The notes beneath the pieces were generated by a model that did no database searches, was not told the origin of the DNA, and saw nothing but the letters and a program-made list of their open reading frames with translations. A program made the translations under genes and the position numbers. Below, in pieces: positions 56,539 to 64,000 of a stretch of DNA of 64,000 bases. The number at the start of each line of letters is the position of its first letter. The first letter of the stretch is position 1. This DNA comes from Bacillus sp. SORGH_AS_0510 (GTDB lineage: Bacteria; Bacillota; Bacilli; Bacillales; Cytobacillaceae). The stretch spans positions 62,001 to 126,000 of the forward strand of contig NZ_JAUTAU010000001.1 of the NCBI RefSeq assembly GCF_030818775.1, in the 5' to 3' direction.

Positions 56539-56588
56539 TAGCTAAAATTTCCTTTGATGTTTACCATTATACCATGAAAGTTGGTTTA

Positions 56589-56771
56589 TTATTCAAGAAT
56601 TAAACGAATCAATTTTGAAATTCCTAAATCAAGAACAGCAAAGAATGCTGCGAAAAAAACAACAGTCGATAAAACAGTAGCAGTAGAACGAACTAGCTCA
56701 CTGCGCTTTGGCCAGCTTACTTTTCTCATTTCACGAGCAATATCACTGAAAAACTTCGTTATGCGATTCAT
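56589..56771 (-). CDS. secE: Preprotein translocase subunit SecE
   Basis: 60 residues, the short single-span form of Gram-positive bacteria: MNRITKFFSDIAREMRKVSWPKR, then one transmembrane helix (TVLSTVVFFAAFFAVLDLGI). It clamps SecY. The ATG at 56771 is chosen; GGGGGT lies about 8 nt upstream, and an upstream TTG extension would cover it. Confidence 0.93.
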   Translation of the reverse strand: MNRITKFFSDIAREMRKVSWPKRSELVRSTATVLSTVVFFAAFFAVLDLGISKLIRLILE

Positions 56772-56819
56772 ATCTGTAACCCCCAAAATCTAAAAAATAA
56801 CTGCAAAAATCTATCTGAA

Positions 56820-56966
56820 TTATTTTGTTTCCCGGTGGATTGTATGGGTGGCGCAGGTTTTACAGAACTTTTTCAACTCTAATCTTTCTGTTTGTTCCTG
56901 CTTGCTGACGGTCGAATAATTCCTTGAGCCACAATCAGCACATGCAAGAATTACTTTTTTACTCAT
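56820..56966 (-). CDS. rpmGB: 50S ribosomal protein L33
   Basis: 48 residues, [20 protein letters not shown]. The CADC and CKTC pairs make a zinc-binding form (C+). It is located between sigH and secE as in B. subtilis, where this gene is rpmGB. No strong ribosome binding site is visible; AAGGTGTC is about 6 nt upstream. Confidence 0.93.
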   Translation of the reverse strand: MSKKVILACADCGSRNYSTVSKQEQTERLELKKFCKTCATHTIHRETK

Positions 56967-57083
56967 ATTCGACACCTTCAAACAATTTTCTTTTATATCC
57001 TCAAAAATGTAACATGACCCCTACTTAAAGTCAATATCATTGGGAGCGGATTCACCAGAATGCCATTTCCTCTTTTTGTTAAT

Positions 57084-57734
57084 TTATAATGAGAATTCGC
57101 GAATTTCTAAATACCGTTCCAGCTTTCTTTTTACACGCTGCAGGGCGTTATCAATCGATTTCACGTGACGGTTTAGCTCCTCAGAGATCTCTTGATAGGA
57201 CTGACCATCCAAATAAAGAGCCAGTACTTTTCTTTCTAAATCGCTTAATAATTCAGTCATTTTAATTTCTATGTGATCAAATTCTTCTTGATTAATGATC
57301 AATTCTTCCGGATCCAGTACCTTTGCACCAGATAAGACATCCATCAATGTACGATCGGACTCTTCATCATATATAGGCTTGTCCAAAGATACATAAGAGT
57401 TTAACGGAATGTGTTTTTGCCGGGTTGCGGTCTTAATAGCTGTAATAATCTGACGTGTGATACACAGCTCAGCAAATGCCTTAAAGGAAGTAAGCTTGTC
57501 CTCACGGAAATCACGAATAGCCTTATAAAGCCCAATCATTCCTTCTTGAACAATATCCTCTTTATCTGCTCCAATTAAAAAATAGGACCTTGCTTTTGCA
57601 CGTACAAAATTACGATACTTATGGATTAAATAATCCAATGCCTCACTATCACCTTGGTGCACTAAATCGACTATTTCCTCATCTTCCATTACGAAAAAAT
57701 GTTCGTTGACCTTTGTCCCGAAGTCCGTACTCAA
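57084..57734 (-). CDS. sigH: RNA polymerase sigma-H factor
   Basis: 216 residues from the TTG at 57734, which follows GGTGGAGGGGATC; the frame extends to 57779 without a better site. Region 2 (YRNFVRAKARSYFLIGADKE, DIVQEGMIGLYKAIRDF) and region 4 (YLDGQSYQEISEELNRHVKS) are nearly identical to B. subtilis SigH. It directs early sporulation and competence genes at the end of exponential growth. It lies between rae1 and rpmGB. Confidence 0.95.
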   Translation of the reverse strand: MSTDFGTKVNEHFFVMEDEEIVDLVHQGDSEALDYLIHKYRNFVRAKARSYFLIGADKEDIVQEGMIGLYKAIRDFREDKLTSFKAFAELCITRQIITAIKTATRQKHIPLNSYVSLDKPIYDEESDRTLMDVLSGAKVLDPEELIINQEEFDHIEIKMTELLSDLERKVLALYLDGQSYQEISEELNRHVKSIDNALQRVKRKLERYLEIREFSL

Positions 57735-57803
57735 GTAGATCCCCTCCACCGAACAAGCATAGATACTAATATTATACATTAGAAAATTTTTGAAGTCTAT
57801 CGC

Positions 57804-58313
57804 TCATTTCTGTCCTCGGCGCCATTTTTCAAAAATTTCTGCAAGTTCCTCACTGATCGGTATTTTGGATACGGGTTTTTTCTCTTGAATTTTCTTTACG
57901 CTTTTTTCAATTCCCTTTTCTATGGTCGACATTTCAATGAGCAGCTCTCGAGCGGATTTCCTGAGGGCTCCTTGTCCAAAAATGGCCCATTGTTCCGTAA
58001 AATCAGATGTCGCTACATGAATCTGTGTCTTACGATTACTAAGGCTAATGGCCATTTTCTCAATCCGCTCATCGGCTGTTTCATTTTCTTTCGTAAAAAT
58101 AACTTCTACCTGATGGTTCTTATATTTCTTTTCTGTTCCTTGCACAAAATGGGCATCAAATACAACAATGACACGAAAACCCGAGAACGCTTGATATTCA
58201 GCCATTCTTTCTATCAGCCGATCGCGTGCAGCTGGTAAATCCCTTTCCTTCAGCACCCTTAGCTCCGGCCAGGCTCCGATAATGTTATATCCGTCGACAA
58301 GCAGAATATCCAT
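57804..58313 (-). CDS. rae1: Ribosome-dependent endonuclease Rae1 (YacP), NYN domain
   Basis: 169 residues from the ATG at 58313 (MDILLVDGYNIIGAWPEL), after GAGAGGTAG. The PIN/NYN-like fold is shown by the acidic DGYN, VVFDAHF, ENETADERIE and VATSDFTEQ motifs. In B. subtilis Rae1 cleaves mRNA in the ribosomal A site. It lies immediately after rlmB (4-nt gap). Confidence 0.93.
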   Translation of the reverse strand: MDILLVDGYNIIGAWPELRVLKERDLPAARDRLIERMAEYQAFSGFRVIVVFDAHFVQGTEKKYKNHQVEVIFTKENETADERIEKMAISLSNRKTQIHVATSDFTEQWAIFGQGALRKSARELLIEMSTIEKGIEKSVKKIQEKKPVSKIPISEELAEIFEKWRRGQK

Positions 58314-58317
58314 AAAA

Positions 58318-59061
58318 CTACCTCTCGAGAGGATTGCGTTTACGGTATACCTCATACATGAGCAAAGATGCTGCAACTGAGGCATTTAGAGAGGTGACCT
58401 TTCCTACCATTGGCAAATTGATAAGGAAATCACATTTGTCCCGAATAAGTCGTCCCATTCCTTTTCCTTCACTGCCAATTACCAAGCCAAGTGGGAGTGT
58501 TCCATCCAACTGTCGATAATCTAACTCTCCCTTAGCATCCGTACCAGCAATCCATAATCCTCGTTCCTTTAATTCATCGATGGTACGTGCCATATTGGTA
58601 ACACGTGCTACTGGTATATACTCAATCGCTCCTGTTGAGGCTTTTGCAACCGTGGCAGTCAGCCCAACTGCCCTTCGCTTGGGAATGATAATACCGTGTG
58701 CGCCTACTGCATCTGCCGTCCGCATGATGGATCCCAGATTATGCGGGTCCTCAATTTCATCCAACAGTAAAAAGAACGGTGTTTCATTTCTCTTTTCTGC
58801 CGCTTGGAATAAGTCATCAATTTCTGCATATTGATAGGCAGCCACGTATGCAAGGACTCCCTGATGGTTTTCATCCGAAATTTGATCAATCTTTTTCTTT
58901 GGCACAAACTGAACAAGCACGTTCGCTTCTTTAGCTAATTGGGTAATTTGCTGCATTTGACCACGCTGCGATCCTTCAGCAATTAATATTTTATTAATAT
59001 CCCTCTCTGATTTAAGGGCTTCAATGACTGGATTTTTTCCTACGATATATTCCTGACTCAT
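58318..59061 (-). CDS. rlmB: 23S rRNA 2'-O-ribose methyltransferase RlmB
   Basis: 247 residues of the SPOUT (TrmH/SpoU) family. N-terminal substrate-binding domain ([20 protein letters not shown]); catalytic knot motifs [34 protein letters not shown] and [19 protein letters not shown]. It methylates G2251 (E. coli numbering) in the P loop of 23S rRNA. It overlaps mrnC by 4 nt. Confidence 0.95.
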   Translation of the reverse strand: MSQEYIVGKNPVIEALKSERDINKILIAEGSQRGQMQQITQLAKEANVLVQFVPKKKIDQISDENHQGVLAYVAAYQYAEIDDLFQAAEKRNETPFFLLLDEIEDPHNLGSIMRTADAVGAHGIIIPKRRAVGLTATVAKASTGAIEYIPVARVTNMARTIDELKERGLWIAGTDAKGELDYRQLDGTLPLGLVIGSEGKGMGRLIRDKCDFLINLPMVGKVTSLNASVAASLLMYEVYRKRNPLER

Positions 59062-59483
59062 CCAACTGTACCTCCTTTCTGTTCTTCAACATAGGTAAAG
59101 GCTTTTTCAATAAGCTCTTCTAGACGCTCTGTCCGGCCCTGTAAAAACAAGTACCCCATCAATGCTTCAAAGGCAGTGCTGTAACGATAGGTTTGAACAT
59201 CCGTATTTTTGGGGACTGTCCCTGATTTCGCATTTCTTCCTCGCATAACTACGGCCGTTTCTTCTTCGGTTAGCAGATGTGCATCCATCATTTGAAAAAG
59301 AATGTGACATTGGGCTTTCGCCGAGACATACTGGGTTCCGGCACGGTGTAAATGATGCGGTCTTACTTTCCCGCTAAAGAGCAGGTGACGTCTGACATAC
59401 GTTTCAAAGACCGCATCTCCCATATAAGCAAGTGCAAGGCTATTCAATTGTTTAGCATCAACTGTTTCTTCGTACTCAAGCAT
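59058..59483 (-). CDS. mrnC: Mini-ribonuclease III (MrnC)
   Basis: 141 residues consisting of the RNase III catalytic domain only, without a dsRNA-binding domain. The catalytic acidic motif is [12 protein letters not shown]. It matures the 3' and 5' ends of 23S rRNA in B. subtilis. It overlaps rlmB by 4 nt and follows cysS by 3 nt. Confidence 0.95.
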   Translation of the reverse strand: MLEYEETVDAKQLNSLALAYMGDAVFETYVRRHLLFSGKVRPHHLHRAGTQYVSAKAQCHILFQMMDAHLLTEEETAVVMRGRNAKSGTVPKNTDVQTYRYSTAFEALMGYLFLQGRTERLEELIEKAFTYVEEQKGGTVG

Positions 59484-59486
59484 GCA

Positions 59487-60884
59487 TTAGCCTCTTTTCC
59501 ATCTTGTACCCTGCGGTGTATCTTCTAGAATGATATTCATTTCTTTCAATTGATCTCTAATTTGGTCAGACAGTTGGAAATTGCGGTCCTTCCTTGCCTG
59601 ATTTCTTTTTTCAATTAATGCATCGATTTCTTCGTCCAACAATTCTTCACTTCCCAATGTTAGCCCTAATACCTGGAATAACTCTTGGAATTGCGCTGTG
59701 AAAGCATCAATGACCGCCGTCGCTGTATTTTTCTCTAAAAGATAATAATTCGCTAATTTAGATAGATCGAATAAGACAGAGATTGCTTTTGCAGTATTAA
59801 AGTCATCATCCATCGCTTCAATAAACTGATCCTTTGCTGCCGCAATTTTATCCAGCCACTCTTGATTATTATCGGTTAAATCTGTGCTTGCCTCTCTTCT
59901 ATGCTGTAAATTCTGATATGAAGTAGTTAACCGTTCAAAAGCTGCCTTGGTGCTTTCCAATAATTCCTCACTATAGTTAATCGGGTTACGGTAATGAACC
60001 GATAACATAAAGAATCGTAATACCTGAGGATTATGTTTTTTGATAATGTCATGCACTAATACAAAGTTCCCAAGTGATTTTGACATTTTTTCATTATCGA
60101 TATTGATATACCCGTTATGCATCCAGTAACGCGAGAAAAGTTTTCCACTCAAAGCTTCCGATTGAGCAATTTCATTTTCATGATGCGGGAAGGTTAAGTC
60201 CTGTCCTCCTGCATGAATGTCAATCGTCTCACCAAGATACTTTTTAGCCATCGCCGAGCATTCAATATGCCAGCCCGGTCTTCCAAGTCCCCATGGGCTT
60301 TCCCAATAGATTTCCCCTTCCTTCGCTGCTTTCCAAAGAGCAAAGTCTAAGTCATCTTGTTTTTTATCTCCCACTTCAATCCTCGCGCCGACACGCAATT
60401 CATCGATTGATTGATGCGAAAGCTTGCCGTAATCATCAAAGTGTCTTGTGCGGAAATATACATCTCCTTCTGATTCATAGGCATAGCCTTTATCAATTAA
60501 CTGGCTGATAAATTCAATTATGATATCCATATTTTCCATTACTCGAGGATGGACATCTGCTTTTGCACAACCTAATGCCGTCACATCTTCAAAGTAAGCA
60601 TTAATAAATCGGTCCGCAATCGTCGGTACATCTTCCCCTAATTGATTGGCCGCACGGATCAATTTATCATCGACATCTGTAAAATTCGAAACGTAATGGA
60701 CATCGTAGTCACGATATTCTAAGTAGCGTCTCACTGTATCGAAGACAATTGCCGGGCGCGCATTTCCTATATGAATATAATTATAAACCGTCGGACCGCA
60801 TACATACATTTTTACTTTTCCTTCTTCTAGCGGTACGAATGTTTCTTTTTTCCGAGACAGTGTATTATAAATTTGAATGGCCAT
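59487..60884 (-). CDS. cysS: Cysteine-tRNA ligase
   Basis: 465 residues. Class I signature HIGN at 38-41, KMSKSLGN further on, and zinc-ligand C29 ([10 protein letters not shown]) plus the WHIECSAM and [14 protein letters not shown] motifs. It charges tRNA-Cys. Its start overlaps the cysE end by 20 nt, so both are under the T-box upstream. Confidence 0.97.
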   Translation of the reverse strand: MAIQIYNTLSRKKETFVPLEEGKVKMYVCGPTVYNYIHIGNARPAIVFDTVRRYLEYRDYDVHYVSNFTDVDDKLIRAANQLGEDVPTIADRFINAYFEDVTALGCAKADVHPRVMENMDIIIEFISQLIDKGYAYESEGDVYFRTRHFDDYGKLSHQSIDELRVGARIEVGDKKQDDLDFALWKAAKEGEIYWESPWGLGRPGWHIECSAMAKKYLGETIDIHAGGQDLTFPHHENEIAQSEALSGKLFSRYWMHNGYINIDNEKMSKSLGNFVLVHDIIKKHNPQVLRFFMLSVHYRNPINYSEELLESTKAAFERLTTSYQNLQHRREASTDLTDNNQEWLDKIAAAKDQFIEAMDDDFNTAKAISVLFDLSKLANYYLLEKNTATAVIDAFTAQFQELFQVLGLTLGSEELLDEEIDALIEKRNQARKDRNFQLSDQIRDQLKEMNIILEDTPQGTRWKRG

Positions 60885-61539
60885 TTACTTCGATCCTTTC
60901 TTTTCTAATTCCGTCTAATTCCTGTTTTAATATAGCAAGTTCGTTTTCCATTTCTTTTAAGCGATCAGCAACTGGGTCTGGCAAATCACAATGATTTAAA
61001 TCCTTATCCTTTTTGATTCTTTTCCCATCCTGAATGACCACTCTTCCAGGAACCCCAACCACTGTAGAGTTTGGCGGCACTTCCTTTAAGACAACAGAAC
61101 CGGCACCAATCTTCGAGTTCTCACCGATTGTAATGGAACCGAGCACTTTTGCACCTGTTGCGATGAGGGCATTATCCTTAATCGTTGGATGACGTTTCCC
61201 TTTCTCCTTACCCGTTCCTCCAAGGGTAACACCTTGAAACACGGTTACATTATCACCAATTTCGCATGTTTCCCCAATCACAACTCCCATGCCATGGTCG
61301 ATAAAAAATCTTCTGCCTATTTTTGCCCCAGGGTGAATTTCAATTCCCGTAAAGAACCGGCTTACTTGAGATATAACCCTGGCAACGAAAAATAACTTTT
61401 TCTTAAAAAATGCATGTGCAAGCCGATGAGCCCAAATGGCATGTAAACCTGAGTATGTTAAGATAACTTCTAAATAACTTCTTGCTGCAGGATCTTGTTC
61501 AAAAACAACTTCAATATCTTCTTTCATCATTTTGAACAT
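60865..61539 (-). CDS. cysE: Serine O-acetyltransferase CysE
   Basis: 224 residues from the ATG at 61539 ([17 protein letters not shown]), 8 nt after GGGGGAG; an ATG two codons earlier is closer. N-terminal helical domain, then left-handed beta-helix hexapeptide repeats ([34 protein letters not shown]). It activates serine for cysteine synthesis. Likely regulated by the upstream T-box; the transcription unit continues into cysS, mrnC, rlmB and rae1. Confidence 0.96.
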   Translation of the reverse strand: MFKMMKEDIEVVFEQDPAARSYLEVILTYSGLHAIWAHRLAHAFFKKKLFFVARVISQVSRFFTGIEIHPGAKIGRRFFIDHGMGVVIGETCEIGDNVTVFQGVTLGGTGKEKGKRHPTIKDNALIATGAKVLGSITIGENSKIGAGSVVLKEVPPNSTVVGVPGRVVIQDGKRIKKDKDLNHCDLPDPVADRLKEMENELAILKQELDGIRKERIEVNGHSNL

Positions 61540-61584
61540 TGCCATTACTCCCCCTTAGTTTAGCTCTATCTTTTAAGAAAATTA

Positions 61585-61711
61585 GAAAAGCGTAAGCGCC
61601 TTGGTCAGCCCCGACAGTTAAATGTTCTTCGGCAAGAAAAGTTGCTCTTTGACTTTTATTGCTGAAGGTTATTTGACCCGAGGGGCTAGGCGCTGGAGCT
61701 AGACAATTCTC
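61585..61711. repeat. Modular palindromic repeat, medium form
   Basis: GCGCCTTGGTCAGCCCCGAC... GGGGCTAGGCGCTGGAGCTAG with an inner CTTCGGCAA/TTGCTGAAG hairpin. Located between the cysE T-box terminator and the cysE start, so it becomes part of the cysE mRNA. Confidence 0.8.
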
Positions 61712-61739
61712 GAATTGGTTCTTCACTCTCAAAGAATGT

Positions 61740-62040
61740 AAAAAAGCGCCCCTGTCGTTACGACAGAGACGCTTGTGCGTGGTTCCACTCTGATTAGGCA
61801 GTCACTTTACCTACACTTCCCCTGTATGAGAATTGCAGTAGAGCTATTTGTTGCCTCACTCTTACTTGTTAACGGATGATTCCGCCCGTATCTACTAGAG
61901 TTGACTCATTCGAAACGGGGCTCCGAGGGGCACTTCAAAAAATGAGGGGCCTAAACCACTTTCAGCCGGTGATGGTTCTCTCTTAAAAGCATCATTTTTT
62001 TACTTTTCCTCTTCTACGCTTTAAAAAATATTCAATTTAT
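61740..62040 (-). promoter_or_regulatory. T-box leader of cysE-cysS, likely tRNA-Cys responsive
   Basis: The T-box AGAGTGGAACCACGC (61776-61790) precedes a terminator stem (AAGCGTCTCTGTCG/CGACAGGGGCGCTT) and T-run. In the specifier-loop region GAAGTGCCCC the codon TGC (61932-61930) would give Cys. The reading is ambiguous because the normal GAA-NNN-A spacing would give GTG, but gene context favours cysteine, as in the B. subtilis cysES leader. Confidence 0.8.
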
Positions 62041-62048
62041 TTATACTT

Positions 62049-62077
62049 ACTATATTACATTTTTTTCTCAATGTTAA
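62049..62077 (-). promoter_or_regulatory. Sigma-A promoter of cysE-cysS
   Basis: TTAACA (62077-62072), 17-nt spacer, TATAGT (62054-62049). The -35 overlaps the gltX stop region, so the transcript starts just after gltX. Confidence 0.7.
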
Positions 62078-63531
62078 CCAATAATTTGATTAATTCTCAT
62101 TTGGACTTTTTGTTTCCCTAAAAGCTCAATCGCTTGTGGAAGGTCTGGTCCATGAGTCTGTCCTGTTACAGCTGCACGAATTGGCATGAAAAGATTTTTT
62201 CCTTTTTGGCCTGTAGACTTTTGAACAGCTTTCATCGCTGCTTTTATTCCGTCTGCCTTGAAGCTGTCTAATTGATCTAACTCAGAGGAAAATGCTTGTA
62301 ACACTTCAGGAACTTGTTCTCCTGTTAGAATTTCCTTTGCATCTTCTTCGTATACAGCCTCATCCTTAAAGAACATGTCAGACAGTTCCACAATCTCAGC
62401 ACCAAAGCTCATTTTTTCTTGTAAAAGAGCAACTAGGCCTCTTACCCACTCATGCTGTTCATCCGTCATATTCTCACTGATTCGTCCAGCTTTGACTAAA
62501 TGAGGTACGGACAGTTCAACCACCCTATCCAGCTCTACCTTTTTCATGTATTGGTTGTTCATCCAAGTAAGCTTTTGCTTATCGAATAAAGCAGGTGACT
62601 TGGAAAGTCTAGTTGCATCAAAAATTTCAATGAACTCTTCTTTAGAAAAAATTTCTTCTTCACCAGCAGGTGACCACCCAAGCAGGGTAATAAAGTTAAA
62701 TAATGCTTCTGGAAGGTAACCCAATTCTTCATATTGCTCAATGAATTGAATAATCGACTCATCCCTTTTACTTAGCTTCTTACGGCTCTCATTCACAATT
62801 AATGTCATGTGCCCAAAAATTGGAGCTTCCCAGCCCAATGCTTCATACACCATTAACTGTTTTGGTGTGTTAGAGATATGGTCATCTCCACGAAGCACAT
62901 GTGAAATTTTCATTAGGTAATCATCGACGGTTACTGCAAAGTTATAAGTTGGCGTTCCATCCTTTTTAATAATTACCCAGTCACCCATACCCTCTGATTC
63001 AAAGGAAACAGTCCCTTTTACCATATCATCAAAGGTATAGGTTTTTCCTTCAGGAACAGCAATACGAATGCTCGGCTGACGGCCTTCACTTTCTAAACGC
63101 TGACGGTCTTCTAGCGTCAGATGACGGCACTTGCCGGAATATTGAGGTGTTTCTCCTCTTTCGGTTTGCGCTTCACGCTCTGCTTCCAGCTCTTCTTCCG
63201 TACAATAACACTTATATGCCTGGCCGCTCTCTAATAATTGATTGTAATATGTTTCATAAATATCATTTCTTTCAGATTGGCGATACGGACCGTATTCTCC
63301 TCCGACATCGACACTCTCATCCCAATCCATGCCAAGCCATTTTAAATATTTAAGTTGGCTTTCTTCTCCGCCTTCAATATTCCGCTTCTTATCCGTATCT
63401 TCAATTCGAATAATAAATTTCCCTTGATTGCTACGTGCAAACAAGTAATTGAATAACGCGGTACGGGCATTTCCAATATGTAAATGTCCAGTTGGACTTG
63501 GAGCGTATCTTACACGAACTTCGTTTGACAT
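62074..63531 (-). CDS. gltX: Glutamate-tRNA ligase
   Basis: 485 residues. Class I HIGN ([12 protein letters not shown], near residue 15) and KLSKR motifs are present. As in other Bacillota the enzyme is probably non-discriminating, charging tRNA-Gln with Glu for amidation by GatCAB; this is family knowledge, not visible here. It lies between ispF and cysE as in B. subtilis. Expression is likely from its own promoter. Confidence 0.97.
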   Translation of the reverse strand: MSNEVRVRYAPSPTGHLHIGNARTALFNYLFARSNQGKFIIRIEDTDKKRNIEGGEESQLKYLKWLGMDWDESVDVGGEYGPYRQSERNDIYETYYNQLLESGQAYKCYCTEEELEAEREAQTERGETPQYSGKCRHLTLEDRQRLESEGRQPSIRIAVPEGKTYTFDDMVKGTVSFESEGMGDWVIIKKDGTPTYNFAVTVDDYLMKISHVLRGDDHISNTPKQLMVYEALGWEAPIFGHMTLIVNESRKKLSKRDESIIQFIEQYEELGYLPEALFNFITLLGWSPAGEEEIFSKEEFIEIFDATRLSKSPALFDKQKLTWMNNQYMKKVELDRVVELSVPHLVKAGRISENMTDEQHEWVRGLVALLQEKMSFGAEIVELSDMFFKDEAVYEEDAKEILTGEQVPEVLQAFSSELDQLDSFKADGIKAAMKAVQKSTGQKGKNLFMPIRAAVTGQTHGPDLPQAIELLGKQKVQMRINQIIG

Positions 63532-63599
63532 TTTTACATGGCCTCCGTGCTTAAATAATATAGTTTCAATTGACTATTTTATCACTGTATAGTTTATAA

Positions 63600-63800
63600 G
63601 AAAAGAGCAAGCGCCTTGGTCAGCCCCGACAGGCAAATGTTCTTCGGCAAAAAAAGTCCGCCTTTTGACTTTTATTGCCGAAGGTTATTTGACCAGAGCT
63701 GTAACAATCATCGCTTTATCAAGCTATGATTGTTACAAGATACTCAAGGTAGAATATTCAGGACGAAAACTGGCTAGGCGCTGGAGCTGGACAATTCTCG
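63600..63800. repeat. Modular palindromic repeat, long form
   Basis: The outer arms GCGCCTTGGTCAGCCCCGAC and GCTAGGCGCTGGAG, the CTTCGGCAA/TTGCCGAAG hairpin, and the GTAACAATCAT/ATGATTGTTAC unit are all present, as at 39780-39976. It fills the 63532-63839 gap between ispF and gltX. Confidence 0.8.
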
Positions 63801-63839
63801 AAGTTGAATCTTATACCTTCTGAATATATCAATAAAGAA

Positions 63840-64000
63840 CTATTCATTTACCTTTTTTAATAATACTACTGCTTGGGAAGCAATTCCTTCTCCTCTGCCA
63901 GTAAAGCCTAGCTTTTCTGTTGTCGTTGCCTTTACATTCACTTGATCTGGTGAGGCTTCCAATAATTCAGCAATCCGCACACGCATTTGCTCAATGTATG
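63840..64000 (-). CDS. ispF: 2-C-methyl-D-erythritol 2,4-cyclodiphosphate synthase, 3' end only
   Basis: C-terminal ~52 residues ending [20 protein letters not shown], a stretch highly conserved in IspF, then LKKVNE and TAG. The rest of the gene, including the metal site, is beyond the right edge. It is an enzyme of the non-mevalonate isoprenoid pathway. The order ispF-gltX-cysE matches B. subtilis. Confidence 0.93.
   Translation of the reverse strand, partial: YIEQMRVRIAELLEASPDQVNVKATTTEKLGFTGRGEGIASQAVVLLKKVNE

Overview
The window is a chromosomal segment of an endospore-forming Bacillaceae bacterium (Bacillota). The evidence is the sporulation and germination genes pdaB, kbaA, gerD, cwlD, sigH and a gerK-type operon, two T-box leaders, B. 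subtilis-like ribosomal protein operons and low-to-moderate G+C. The genus cannot be fixed from sequence alone; a Neobacillus- or Bacillus-like species fits. Almost everything from 9.9 kb rightwards is on the minus strand.

Layout. 0-4.6 kb: the conserved block ybaK-cwlD-salA-gerD-kbaA-pdaB. 4.7-6.1 kb: a cytosolic-type amidase/SPOR/glucosaminidase wall hydrolase behind a sigma-K-like promoter. 6.2-9.9 kb: a gerKA-KB-KC germinant receptor operon. 9.9-11.7 kb: an NhaC-family transporter under a T-box with a likely Tyr specifier. 11.9-19.7 kb: an accessory block with an MFS transporter, pqqE, pqqD, pqqC, pqqB, an 82-aa membrane protein, a 24-aa pqqA, an exported protein of unknown function, and a lipoprotein PQQ dehydrogenase with a fused cytochrome c domain. 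20-41 kb: rpsI-rplM, truA, the ECF transporter core ecfT-A2-A1, then rplQ-rpoA-rpsK-rpsM-rpmJ-infA-map-adk-secY and the spc/S10 ribosomal genes up to rpsJ. 40-45 kb: the str operon tuf-fusA-rpsG-rpsL-rplGB. 45-57 kb: rpoC-rpoB-ybxB-rplL-rplJ-rplA-rplK-nusG-secE-rpmGB. 57-64 kb: sigH, rae1, rlmB, mrnC, cysS, a T-box cysE, gltX and the 3' end of ispF.

The most unusual part is the PQQ block. Complete pqqABCDE sets are typical of Gram-negative bacteria, yet here one sits beside a dedicated quinohaemoprotein at the position where B. subtilis has rpsI-ybaJ-ybaK. The peptide PqqA (EVTMY motif) would be cross-linked by PqqE with PqqD, then matured with PqqB and PqqC to PQQ. The lipid-anchored dehydrogenase would use PQQ on the outer membrane face and pass electrons through its own haem c. 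pqqA is too short for ordinary ORF calling. pqqB has no canonical start that keeps its conserved N-terminus; it appears to begin at ATT. The block is bracketed by near-duplicate copies of the rpsI terminator hairpin, with a MITE-like repeat next to the inner copy, which suggests insertion or rearrangement.

Two families of dispersed palindromic repeats lie between genes. One is modular, with short, medium and long versions built from hairpin units. The other is a MITE-like element with terminal inverted repeats. Several near-consensus sigma-A promoters can be placed (nhaC, rplM, rpsJ, rplGB, rplJ, cysE).
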